Under the pieces are notes generated by a model, which did no database searches, was not told where the DNA came from, and saw only the letters and a list, made by a program, of their open reading frames with translations. From Mrakia gelida (taxonomy: Eukaryota > Basidiomycota > Tremellomycetes > Cystofilobasidiales > Mrakiaceae): a DNA stretch of 64,000 nucleotides. Below are positions 18,601 to 27,299 of this stretch, in pieces. Every line of letters begins with the position of its first letter. Positions within the stretch are counted from its first letter, which is position 1. A program made the position numbers and the translations under genes. The stretch is taken from contig BRON01000006.1 of NCBI GenBank assembly GCA_024345305.1, positions 1,116,001-1,180,000 of the forward strand. Reading direction: 5' to 3'.

Positions 18601-19911
18601 GAGGTTCTTCGACACCTCTTTTCCCTCCATGAACAGCGATCCGTCTCGAAGGAACTGGCATCGCTTGTTGGTTTGGGTTGTCCCCTTGCTGGGGAACCTG
18701 GTCTCGACTCCTTTGTTACCGAGTTGACCAATACTGATGAGGTTGCTGAACCCTGGGATGTGGTATACGTCGGAGATGGTGAAGGCCTTCCTTGATCCTT
18801 TCACGGTGGTCTGGAGGTGGATGGAGCCGATGCCGAGGATCTGAACGATTGATCCGTTGGCCGTCGTGACCGTTCCGTTGTGCGCCTTGTATGTTACGAA
18901 GCGTTCCCGGTCCCCGACGATGTGGTTTGATGCTCCACTATCGGCGATGTATCCATGCTTGGTTTGAGCGAAGAGCGCTTGGGCCGACGTCGCGATGTCG
19001 GATCCTGCTTGAAGACCGTAGTCTACGAGGTGCGCCTCTTCCCTATCCTTCCAGTTCCCCTTGTTCTCCTTCTTCCCCTTCCCGAACTTCCTTCCCTTTC
19101 CACCTTGTCCTTGCCCCGTGGGCTTTCCTCCATTCAACTCCCAGCACTCCGACTTGAAGTGTCCGACCTTGTTGCAGTGATGGCACTTGGCGGTCCTCTT
19201 GTCGACTAGGAGGGCTGTTTCCTTCGACGATGAAGTACCGGTCGGTTTGAGGGACTCGTGAGTCCTTACGTGGATGAGGAGGGATGTGGCGACGGCGGTT
19301 GGGTTGAGTTCTTGTTTTGATTCTTGCGCCTGGAGCGTTTGGTGTTGAATGAATTGTTCGAGTGATGCAGGTAATCCACTGAGGAAGAACATTGTGCTCA
19401 TCCTGTCTGGGATGTTGAGGCCGAGAGCTGACATGTCGTCGATGATCCTTTGGAATTCGTCGATGTACTCCTGTACTGGTTCTCCCTCCTCCATCTTGAG
19501 GTCCCTCATCCTTCGGATGGCCATGACCTCTCCCGCTCCTCCTTCCACCTTGTGAGTCTTCCTCAGAAGATCCCATGCCTCCTTTGCGTGTTTGCAGTTC
19601 CGGATCCGAGGTAGTTCTCGGTCGCTGACCGCCATTTGAATCCTGTGGAGCGCGAACTCGTCCATATGGTCCCATTCTTCGATGTCCTTGACGTTGTTCT
19701 GCTGCTTCACGACCTCTTGTCCGGTGGTATCCTTTTCCATGATTTCCGGGGTGAGGTTGGGCCTGGTTTTCGTACCGAGGACGACGGGCTTGATTCCTGC
19801 TTCTCCAAAAGCGATCTCCATCCTTACTGACCACGTCTCGTAGTTGGTACCATCGAGAGCAGTGAGTTTGAACAGCTTGTGATCTAGCTTCTTGGAGTAG
19901 TTGCTTGACAT
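15604..19911 (-). CDS. copia B2 gag-pol polyprotein, intact
   Basis: It has 1435 codons and the same domain order and catalytic residues as B1. Visible differences include the zinc knuckle second residue (CHHCNK instead of CHQCNK), a YRRGQRHKKPLTG segment where B1 has YGRGQRNKKPFTG, an Ala for Thr change in the reverse transcriptase (AIAASED), and Ser for Asn before the terminal RNase H motif (CRSLRW). None touches a catalytic residue and there is no stop or frameshift, so this copy could also be active. Confidence 0.95.
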   Translation of the reverse strand: MSSNYSKKLDHKLFKLTALDGTNYETWSVRMEIAFGEAGIKPVVLGTKTRPNLTPEIMEKDTTGQEVVKQQNNVKDIEEWDHMDEFALHRIQMAVSDRELPRIRNCKHAKEAWDLLRKTHKVEGGAGEVMAIRRMRDLKMEEGEPVQEYIDEFQRIIDDMSALGLNIPDRMSTMFFLSGLPASLEQFIQHQTLQAQESKQELNPTAVATSLLIHVRTHESLKPTGTSSSKETALLVDKRTAKCHHCNKVGHFKSECWELNGGKPTGQGQGGKGRKFGKGKKENKGNWKDREEAHLVDYGLQAGSDIATSAQALFAQTKHGYIADSGASNHIVGDRERFVTYKAHNGTVTTANGSIVQILGIGSIHLQTTVKGSRKAFTISDVYHIPGFSNLISIGQLGNKGVETRFPSKGTTQTNKRCQFLRDGSLFMEGKEVSKNLYMLDVSDFKGVGSGGEDVALAATGVDKIEVLHRRLGHASISAMEELSRQKLLPTFTKKDIIGFKERICVPCVEGKQHRTPFPTSTTKTTSPLELVHTDLAGPMPIASAQGMRYMMTIWDDFSNYHWSFALKRKSETLATFITWRKREEKRTNHVVKRIRSDNGGEYTSKDYEFYLRDEGITKETTIPHTPQQNGKAERGMRTIEEKITCALRDARDLDGSYWAEAMNYATYTINRIPSSSVNSQTPYQAYYKRKPDLTAMRTFGALAYALNLQKIKHQPKSIKCIFLGYGDLNGKKAYRLQVHGDPKRSILHSRDVIFDETRGVHQTVELPGMGQAGIKEDHKEEEEEEKELEEDKGEEQHLLKSNQQDPVRETEARKPNPSRVKHSYTYEPIIDEPAVDLSGSYRRGQRHKKPLTGTGDSARFVQTDYDITDFISEDFAGHAQATQPKLEDLPPPSVPNTYGEAMASEHAYFWREAMDEEMVSMEGNGVFELTELPSGSKTVRGRWVYALKKGADGRITRFKARWVAKGFSQQEGVDYVETYAPVSKLNSLRIVLAIAASEDLDLVQGDFKTAFLTADLVETVFMEQPTGYEQKGADKKKLVAHLLKALYGLKQSPLAFYNHSSKFFQTQLNLHPLEADPCIYIGHRKGRRIMLVQYVDDFVAAGDKEDLEWVMTEIQKEFKIDDRGDLNPGTILGIDVTRDRKAGTMDLSQKRYVQTVLERFNMVGAKPNKVPMDDFRQLSVQSEDSGSEKLDGVPYLEAVGSLMYLQVCTRPDIAFAVGVLSRFSSDPRRVHWGAVKKVMRYLQGSADTSLQLGGHSDAPIAELWTDSDYAGDTESRRSTTGFVVKVFGSTVIWASRRQKAISLSSLEAEYIALSAGCRSLRWVAKILAELGYDTGSIPVNVDNQGAIETTKNGTHSEKTKHIDVAYKYGREAQQRGFIKLNYCPTEDLQADILTKALGVEKLERFKKSLNIQKEPSRLDQKTSGDMDGNPQRGK

Positions 19912-19957
19912 GACGAAGGATTGCTGAGCGGGTGGTGGCGAACTGGTGCTGATAACG

Positions 19958-20184
19958 TGTTGTTGGGTCGTCCACTTGAGCTTAGGGATGTCTGCAGGAT
20001 GTGGTTCAAAGCTTGTTGTATAAAGCTAGCTACTCGAAAGGTTTATATACTATGGAAATGGTCACGTGATCTGAAGGTAGCTTACAAAGCTGTTTACGAA
20101 GAATGGTTACTACCAAGGGGACTGAACGAGACGCGTTACTAAGCTACTACGTAAGATCTCTCTGCGAGTCGCCACCTTCCAACA
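19958..20184 (-). repeat. 5' LTR of B2
   Basis: A 227-bp LTR with E-box and TATA box conserved. It is followed on the plus strand by CCTTC, which matches (as GAAGG) the bases right of B1. Confidence 0.95.
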
Positions 20185-21512
20185 CCTTCCTCCCTCCTCC
20201 CCTGACTCCTCCCCTCACCCTCCCTCCCATCCTGCCAGCTCTGAGACTCATCTCCTTCCCAAAAGATAGCTCCCCTCGACCCTTCCCACCCTTCTTCCCA
20301 ACTCCACCTCCGAAAACTCCTTTCCTCGCCTCCTTCTTGATCAACGCAGCCGTCCGGAGCGTCCCCTGGAGGATCGCGCTCTCTGGGTGAAGACCACTCC
20401 TCCGTGCTCAGGATTCTTCAGGATGATCCTGTCCCCGACCTCGGCTTCCGAACTCCCGTTCTCCTGATCGGGCTGCTTCTTCTGAACGGCCGAGTGAGCG
20501 ATCTGGACCTCGTCGCGCTCGACCTGATCGCGTAGAACGGCGACGAGGGCGTTGGAAGTCGTGAGGTCGTCGTCGGGTTGAACGTTCTCCCTCTGCTCAA
20601 ACGCTTTACTGATCGCGAAGATTTGGGTTTGGCGACGGTTGGGAGTGAGAGGGAGTTGGCTAGCGGAGGTGTTGAGAGGATGGGAGGAGGAAGGAGGGTA
20701 GAGGGAGGAGAAACGGGTAGAGGGAGAATCGAGTCGACGTCGCTCCTCGGCGTCGAGATACTCCTTGACGAAGGGGATCGCTGAGGAATCGATGGGCCAG
20801 GTCCCGCCTTCCTGAAGCGTGTGATGATGGTCGTGGGTTTGATGCAGTCTTTCCGAGCCGCGGCGAGGATCCTGGGAGGGAGGAAAGACGAAGAGGTGAG
20901 CAAGTCGAAGGGAGGTCAAAGACGGGAAAGGACGAGCTCACCCTGTGAACGCCTTCTTGTTAACTCTCCCTCCTCCATCGACATGAGCAATTAGGTGAAC
21001 CGTGTAGAAGTGGGCGGCGGGGGAGAAGACGGCGACGTCGAGAGCGGAGAGGAAGTCCGAGCTGTGGGAGGGGTAGTTGGCGATGGTGATTCCATGGTTG
21101 AAGGCGTAGGAGATGACGAGGGGTGCGAGGTGAGGGGTGGCTCCGTCGAAGTAGGGAACACGCTCCTCCGTTGGAAACCTTTGGTCTGTAAGGAGGCGAA
21201 GAGAGTATGGATTCAGCATTGAGCTCCTTGAAAGAGCTGGAAGTAAGGGTGAAGGAAGAGAAACGGCAACGAAGGGGGGGAAGGAAGAAGGAAGCTCACC
21301 TCGTGAGCTCCTCGAAGTGCACCATCCACTCCAGAGCTACCTCTGAGTTGATGTAACCCTCTTCCGTAGCGGCGAATCCAGTAACAGTCGGAAGGGTTGA
21401 GTGTCTGACCCACCGAAGTGTAGGTACTTCCCCTTCTTAATGATGAGAGGCTCGATGGATGCTCCGGCGGCAGAAACGCATTCGACGACGGTTACGAGCT
21501 CTCGGTTTCCGT
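20185..21512 (-). pseudogene. pogo/Tigger-like DDE transposase gene, decayed and split by B2
   Basis: Three exon-like blocks can be followed on the minus strand. Block a (21512-21300) has GNRELVTVVECVSAAG, IEPLIIKKGKY and, one frame on, GYINSEVALEWMVHFEELT. Block b (21185-20942) has PYFDGATPHLAPLV, the second Asp, and YPSHSSDFLSALDVAVF, the third Asp. Block c (20871-20185) has ILAAARKDCIKPTTIITRFR and later TWPIDSSAIPFVKEYL. These are hallmarks of the DDE_1 superfamily of pogo, Tigger and jerky transposases. Introns have GTGAGC donors with TTACAG and CTCCCAG acceptors. At least three frame changes break it (within block a, at the GGACCTGG of block c and near 20345), so it is a pseudogene. The N-terminal DNA-binding region was not found; the C-terminal tail is at 10475-10766. 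Confidence 0.8.
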
Positions 21513-21579
21513 CTGTACAGTCAAAAGATGAAAAAGGAAAAGGCTGGATGGGAAGACGGAAAGCAGGGTTTGGAAGAGT

Positions 21580-21890
21580 GAGTGTTGAGTATCGACTTCC
21601 TTGAGCCTCGCCAAGTCCTGGATCTTGATAACTTATCTTTCTTGTAGACACTGAGTCGTTTCAGCAGATGCTCACGAACTCGACCCTTTTCATTGGAACA
21701 TTGGTTCGAAGGAGTGGGGATGCGAATTCAAGGATAGACAAAAGACAGCCTGTCGTTTCTCATCCTTGCTGTGGAGTGGGAAGGAAAAGGGAAGTTGAGT
21801 TCAAGGTTGATTGATCTGGACAGCAGCAGCACTGCTCCGATCACATTAAGCAGTGATTCAAGATCTGAGCTCGCCCAACCTCACCTATCT
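21580..21890 (+). repeat. repeat shared with 34370-34678
   Basis: Matching landmarks in the same order are CAAGTCCTGG, TCTTGTAGA(C)ACTG against TTTCTAGATACTG, TTCAGCAGAT, TTGGTTCGAAGGAGTG, a 19-bp palindrome, and finally GAGCTCGCCCAACCTCAC. It lies just upstream (in transposase orientation) of the pogo-like gene and probably contains its 5' region or introns. Confidence 0.7.
21741..21758. repeat. 19-bp palindrome family, site 1
   Basis: AAAGACAGCCTGTCGTTT, one mismatch from a perfect palindrome. It is followed by CTCATCCTTGC, as at sites 34308 and 34521. Confidence 0.8.
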
Positions 21891-22449
21891 CCCTGCCGCA
21901 ATCCCCCTCCTCTCGTTGTGCACTATTGAACTACTGTAGCATCTCTCATTTCACGTCCTGATCATCTGATTATTTGGTCTAAGGATGATGGACGCATAGG
22001 GAAACCCACATCCTCAAACAAGAAGCCAAGCGAAAGCGATGCGAAAGAGTAAGAGGACAACGGCGAACCTTCAGAGCAAGCTGTCAACCACTTAACACGG
22101 CTTGCCTGAACAGATCCATCTCGACCTTCAAGTTGCCTTGCCTTAGCCGTATCCTAGCCGAGAGCAGATACTCAGTAAGATGGCGGCAGACCCTTCCTCC
22201 TTTTGGCCGTCACGCTCTAGTCGACTTCCTTCGTACGACGCGACACTATCGTTCGAAGGATTCTTTCGACTTGCCAGGTCTCCGTCAAGAACTTTCTCAT
22301 CGCGAGATGAGCCCAACCGTCTTCAAACATTCCCAGCTTATACTACCTGCCTTCTGTCGTTGGGTCGATCACTTGAGCTTAGCCTTATACTACCTCCCTT
22401 CTGGTCTCTACAGTAGATCAGTCTGTTTAGCTCGCTCTCCTCGACTCCA
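21891..22449. other. stretch without a recognised gene
   Basis: Only short frames are present. A 27-bp patch near 22358-22384 (TTGGGTCG, CACTTGAGCTTAG) resembles the 3' end of a family B LTR and may be a tiny relic. Confidence 0.35.
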
Positions 22450-22620
22450 GCCTCACTCGCTCGTTCTCCTTGCTACAGCCCAACGCCTCCAAACCTCTTC
22501 ACTCTCTAACCTACCTTCTCTTCATCGGTCGTGTACTTATAGTCTCTCTATACTTCTACAGCTTTCTCTCATCCAGGTTAGCTCGATACATAATCTAGAT
22601 CTTGACTATCAAGCTAAGCG
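22450..22620 (+). repeat. dispersed repeat R3, copy 1 (partial)
   Basis: It shares CTTCATC(G/A)GTCGTGTACTTATA, CTTCTACAGCTTTCTCTC and CCAGGTTAGCTCGATACATA with 59397-59745 and 50305-50660. Only the distal half of the repeat is clear in this copy. Confidence 0.7.
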
Positions 22621-23207
22621 TCGCAGAGCCACTTCTTTCTCGCCCGCGCCAAAGCGGCTTTCGAGAAGATCTTGATGTTCGTCTCTCTCTTCTTCGCTTC
22701 TCGAAACTCACTCTTTGGGTTTCCTTCGTATGCTCAGCCCTTCCTTAAGATTATTCACCTTTTTCCGTCGGCTCATCAAACGCCTCAGCAAGCAACTCTT
22801 GAAACGTCAGGGGCCGCAGGGAGAGAAAGGTGGCGTCATTTATCGCAACAAGTCGCTTGCTGACTTTCATATTTTTTTGTTACCTTTTCCTCCAGCACTT
22901 TCTCGTTTGGACCGCAACAACTTGAGCAAAGTTGCAGGGGCGAAAAAGAGGTTCTGAAACAGACTGGGATAAGGTACAGTCTACAGATAGTTATGACGGG
23001 AGAAGTACTAGGGGTGGAGAGGTTTGTTGTTAGGACGAGAATCCTACAGTAGTGTGTGATGGGCTGAGTGGACAAGGGAAAGTAGCTCAATTTCTACTTT
23101 CTGCTCTTTATCTTGAATGTCTTGATGGAATGGGCTACATGATTGTTAGGTAAATGCAAAACATAGTCAAACTGTCTTGCAGTCGGTATTGTTGCGATGT
23201 GACTCGG
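22621..23207. other. stretch without a recognised gene
   Basis: Short frames only. No motif or repeat relationship was recognised except that the gypsy relic begins at its right end. Confidence 0.35.
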
Positions 23208-23226
23208 AAAAGACAGGCTGTCGTTT
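23208..23226. repeat. 19-bp palindrome family, site 2
   Basis: AAAAGACAGGCTGTCGTTT, with GCCATCCTTTTCG following. It lies at the left edge of the gypsy relic. Confidence 0.8.
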
Positions 23227-23228
23227 GC

Positions 23229-23560
23229 CATCCTTTTCGACCACCCAGTTTGTCTCGATTACACTTGACCTCAACTCCACCGAACTTGACTATGAGATCC
23301 GCGACAAGAAGCCGCTCAACATCTTCGAGTCTCTGAAGAAGTGGAGACACTACTGCAAAGGATATCGATAAACTTTGACCATCCACTCCGAGCACGAGGT
23401 CGTCCAATGCTTCCATTTCTTTGAAGTTTTCACGCGTCGACAAGCCCGCTGTTGCGAGCTCCTCAAGTACGTCTCCTTCTTCATTCTCTACAAACCTAAG
23501 AATCATCTTCCAACTGCCCTCTCGAGATGGTCAGATAGCGAAAGGAAAAGAGCTCTCAGC
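23229..23560 (+). pseudogene. Ty3/gypsy RNase H relic
   Basis: Two frames separated by a stop near 23369 read, in order, LDYEIRDKKPLNIFESLKKW, RHYCKGY, TIHSEHEVVQCF, FTRRQARCCELL and ILYKP...ALSRWSDSE. This is the pattern of the RNase H end of gypsy pol (a YEI.DKELLAI...ALK.WRHYL.G block, a (S/D)HK-like block, then a L.RRQARW block and ALSRR). The flanking polymerase and integrase were not found, so this is an isolated, mutated fragment. Confidence 0.72.
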
Positions 23561-23721
23561 GACGAGCGGACGCGTCCAGGTGTGAGAGGACGTTGGGATT
23601 GCAAGATCCTGCGCTGTGATAGGTCATCTGTAATGAGTGAGCGCAGTAGAAAGGGGGTCAGGTGACGTTCCCAAAGGAAAGTGGAAACGTCGAGCCGTCG
23701 GTCGCGAAGGTGGATCGGACT

Positions 23722-23935
23722 CACAGCCTGTCGTTTCTTATTAACGCTGCGTCTCTTCTCGAGGCCCAAGGGGGAGAAAACTTTTTTGTATCGGATCTAC
23801 TCACAAGATCACTAATAGTCATCCGTCTGCTGGACTCTACATTAACAGTGTAAACGACAGGCTGTCCTTTGCCCTCGTTGTCGCAGGTTTCGATCTGGAT
23901 GCGTCCGATCTGAAGTGCGTTCGCCATCTCGACCT
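23722..23935 (-). repeat. palindrome-ended mini-element, copy 1, inside a short conserved frame
   Basis: On the minus strand a frame from an ATG at about 23927 reads ETCDNEGKGQPVVYT, then SSRR...ISDL, then DTKK, PWASRRD and NDRL. The 40701-40979 segment has the same order. The inner 149 bp (23722-23870) is bounded by inverted copies of the 19-bp palindrome; the left one has lost its first bases. Confidence 0.65.
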
Positions 23936-26009
23936 TTCTTTAGCCCCCTTAGCCTTCTCGAGCTGAGTTAGTTTTTATTCACACTTAGCAATCACTTGGG
24001 AGATGAGGTTCACCTATAATCATCTCCTCCATCTTTCAGTCTGTTCACTCCGTCATTCTTCCTTTGAATTGGTTTTACTTTGTCCTGCGTCGTATCCTCC
24101 TTCTTTACTTTTCTCAGTCTTCATCCTCTTCTCCCACCTCGTCTTCTAGACCTGTGCCTCCTCATCTGCCCCGTCCGACCTAGATACCATGCTCCTAATC
24201 GTCAGCAGCACCGTTCATCCCACCTCAGGTGCTTCCTGCTGGACGACGTTCCCCCCGGTCGCCGTCTACCTCGGCCGCCGTGCACTCCGCCACCCGTTAC
24301 CGAATCCTCCCCTCTCGCTCTTAACGGATCTCTTGTACATTGTCGCTCTGTGGCCAAGCCAGGTCGTTCGCAACTTCACAGCTGATCAAACAGGCGAGTC
24401 GTTCGGCTCCACCTTCGTCTCTTGATCCCGCTCTCAGCCAGAAGGTTTTCCAACGTCTTCAAGCTCAGAGTATGGCCGCAGTTTTCCCGGAGCCCTCTGA
24501 TAGCTTGCTAGCGATGCCTTGTGCATCTTTAACTGCCGTCATGACAGTGGCAGCCTCATGACAGCGAAATCCCGCGTACTGCGCTTTCTGTTCAAATCCT
24601 TCGACTTTTCGACTTCGGCCGTTCCCCTCGACGTCCACGCCTTCCCCATTATTTCATCCTATCTTCGTACCATCCGTCCGAAAACAAAACTTTGCGGACC
24701 CCTGCTGATTCTTACTGCGCCGGGTCGACAGTTATCGCCTCAGCCAGCCGCTGTCAATGTCTTCGTGCCCTCCACCTCCGAGGCAGCACCTCATGTTTCG
24801 CAGTCCGACCTGGTCAGTGTGCTTTCTTCTTTTCCTGCCTCCATCCGCCTCTGAACCCAAATCGTTCGTTTGTATTCGTCAGAGTACCCAGCCAACGCAC
24901 GTCTCATCGTCTTACCGTTCTCCATCCCCCTCTCCCTCCTCAACAATCTACCCGACCTCCGCTGAACCTCAACACCACAGATCACCCAGTGGTTTCTCCA
25001 CCGCCTTTCTTCCCGCAAGCGAGTTTGCCGTTAGCCCCATGGAAGTCGATGTGGTAGCGTCCCTCCCAATCTCTATATGCCCTTTTATAACAAAGGATAA
25101 CACATACGCAAAGGCCATCCAGCCACTAGATCACAAACTTGATATTTTCCTTAATTCCATCGTTTTCAGCTCGTCCCTTCCCTTCACCCCGAAACCCTTC
25201 GCCACTCTCAGCTTCCTTTCGACGGTTCCGAGTCCCTTCAAACCTCTTCTCTTCTTCAACAAACATCCCACTATCTACGTTTACATTTGCATTCACCTCG
25301 ATTGCCGCTTCGTCGTCGCCAAGCCCCTCTACCACATTACCAACTTCCACAAGGAGCTCAAAAGGGCACTCGGTTCCACCTTCCAGTCGCTCGTCCCCTC
25401 CCGCGACCCTGCCACCGTCTTGCCACCGGTCCTCTCGGACTTTCATCACTCCCAAGCTGTCCATCAGATGAGCTTCCTCCCCCTTCACCACGGGCGGATC
25501 TGACTCCACTGCAACTTCGCCTTCCTCCACGTCCGCACGGCGAAGTCTCGCGTCTTCCTCATCCATCTTCGAACCCACCACCCCGAGCTCCGCGGCGACA
25601 TCGAACAGTATCACACCCGATTTGACAGTCCTTTGCAGATTCACCTCAACCCTAGGGCCACTCGCCGACTTCGATCGGGACCTCATCTACGCCATTTAAG
25701 ACGGAACGAGACCCACCAAGCAGACAAGGCGCTCGGCACCTGGTAATTAACCTTTCTTTTAGACGAGCTATTTGAGAGATGAAGCACGCGGCGTCCTCGC
25801 GTCGCTCTCTTCAATAGAACACCCGAGAGACGAGCAAGGAGGTGAGTCGAAGCAGGGAGGAACTCGTCGATGAGTTGTTCTTCGCGTAGGACTCCCGATC
25901 GTCCTCCGTTGAAAGTGCGACTGACAGCTGGTGCAGAGATTGAAGGGCTGAGTCGCAAAAAGTTCAAAGAAGATTAGAATTTCCAACTAATCTTCAGATC
26001 ACTCTCCTT
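23936..26009. other. 2-kb stretch without a recognised gene
   Basis: Long plus-strand frames exist (24757-25503) and a Glu/Val-rich minus-strand frame (25126-25686), but they overlap, have biased composition and show no motif. They may be remnants of an unidentified mobile element or gene, and neither is called. Confidence 0.35.
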
Positions 26010-26292
26010 TTAGAAGGTGGGTGTAGCTCGCTGCAGAAAGATGCTCGACAGTACAAGTGATATATAGATTGATAGTGCTTAGAGTCACAAAAGCTAGACT
26101 CACCTGCAGAAAGATGCTCGTCAGTACAAGTGAAAAGCAACACTCTGCGAGGTTCGCGAGCTTATATACCCATGGGTCAGTTTCGTGGAAACCTACTAGA
26201 AATCACTACGGACTCTTCTAAGATGCAACCAGATAGAAGCCTACATAAAACAGAGAAAGAGAGATAAATGATGCTCTAGAAACAAGTCGACG
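26010..26292 (+). repeat. dispersed repeat R4, copy 1
   Basis: It is an inverted relative of 46389-46602. Shared blocks are AGGTGGGTGTAG, GAGGTTCGCGAGCTTATATACCC, GAAACCTACT(A/G)GAAATCACTA and TAAATGATGCTCTAGAAAC. Copy 1 holds an internal duplication of about 30 bp (GCAGAAAGATGCTCG(A/T)CAGTACAAGTGA, twice) that copy 2 lacks. Confidence 0.78.
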
Positions 26293-27203
26293 CGACTGCC
26301 CTCTCGCGTCCTTTTCAACATCTTCCTCCTCCTCCTCTTCCTCCGCCTGCTTTACCCGCCTCAACTTATAAGCCTGCCACACCAGCACTCCCCTCATCAA
26401 CTCTATCAGATTCGTGAATTTCCATGGATCCATCAACTCCCACCTCCCCCACTTCGACGAGAGCACGATCGGAAGCGACGCGAGGACCTCTGATCCGATG
26501 TCGAGGAACGCAACGACTTTGTAGCTTCCTCCGAAGGTTCATGAGCGATGGTTGAGAACAGCTTGAGCAAGGAAGACGAAGAAGCGAGAGGTGTGGTGGT
26601 TTGGTGTGATGAAGCGGATGAGGGAGGCGTAGGTGATCGAGTGGTGGGGGAGGGAGAGATGTCCGGGCGTGAGGGAGGTGTTGAAGGGAGGAGCGGCTGA
26701 GATGAGATCGGGGAGGGAGGGGAGGTAGAGGAAGGTGAGGTAAGCGAGAACGATGGTCTGTTATGGGATGAGGGGTGAAAGAAGGGAACGGTCAGAATTA
26801 TAAGTAGAGAAGTGACGCGTCGAGAAAGAAGGACGACTTACGAGAGCTCGTGGACTCCAACCGAACTGCCAATTTAGCCTCGAGCTTGCTCGCTCGGCAT
26901 GCGTCTCTCTCCTCCTCGTCACTCCTACAAGTATCCAACTCCCCACCTCTACTCCAACTTTGCTGCTAGACTCCAGACGAGCGAAGCCGCAAAGAGAACG
27001 AAGGCGGCCATCCCGTAATCTTGAAGGTCGCCTTTTCGGAACCCGACGAGGGTGATGAAGAAGAGGACGACGCGAACGAGGGTATCGATGACGTAGGCGG
27101 AGATCGATATTCCAGTCGTGTAGGAGCGAGTGAACCAGGAAGTTGGAGAGATGTTGGAGGAGGAATCGGAGGATGGGTCGAGAGGTGGGATCAAAGGGAT
27201 GTC
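26218..27203 (-). pseudogene. decayed membrane-protein gene
   Basis: Minus-strand exon 27203-26949 (after a TCTTAG acceptor) encodes hydrophobic stretches, including SAYVIDTLVRVVLFFITLVG and MAAFVLFAASLVW. After an intron, a second exon from 26757 (after CATAACAG) encodes TIVLAYLTFLYLPSL and further hydrophobic segments. An in-frame TGA at 26541-26539 interrupts it. Beyond the stop, the same frame goes on with KWGRWELMDPWKFTN and a Glu-rich run. The related fragment at 62500-62840 has a Lys codon at the stop position. The last codons fall in repeat R4, which has replaced the original end. No function is recognised. Confidence 0.6.
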
Positions 27204-27299
27204 CTAAGACAGCGTCTGAGTAGAGGAGGACCAAGATGGGGATGGAATGAGCCGGGGAAATCTTGTCCGTCGTCGAGATACTTTGAAGCCTGTTGGCCA

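Larger units (their letters stand above)
15347..20184 (-). mobile_element. Ty1/copia retrotransposon family B, copy B2 (full length, 4838 bp)
   Basis: This is the same structure as B1 in inverted orientation: LTRs at 15347-15573 (3') and 19958-20184 (5'), with an intact frame between them. In element orientation the left flank is GAAGG and the right flank GGTCT, the mirror of B1. The right flank borders the nested element of copia A and the left flank borders the pogo-like transposase gene. Confidence 0.96.

Noticed and set aside
24757..25686. Two long opposing frames at 24.8-25.7 kb as genes
   Set aside because: They overlap each other in antisense, have low complexity, and no motif, start context or intron pattern favours either.
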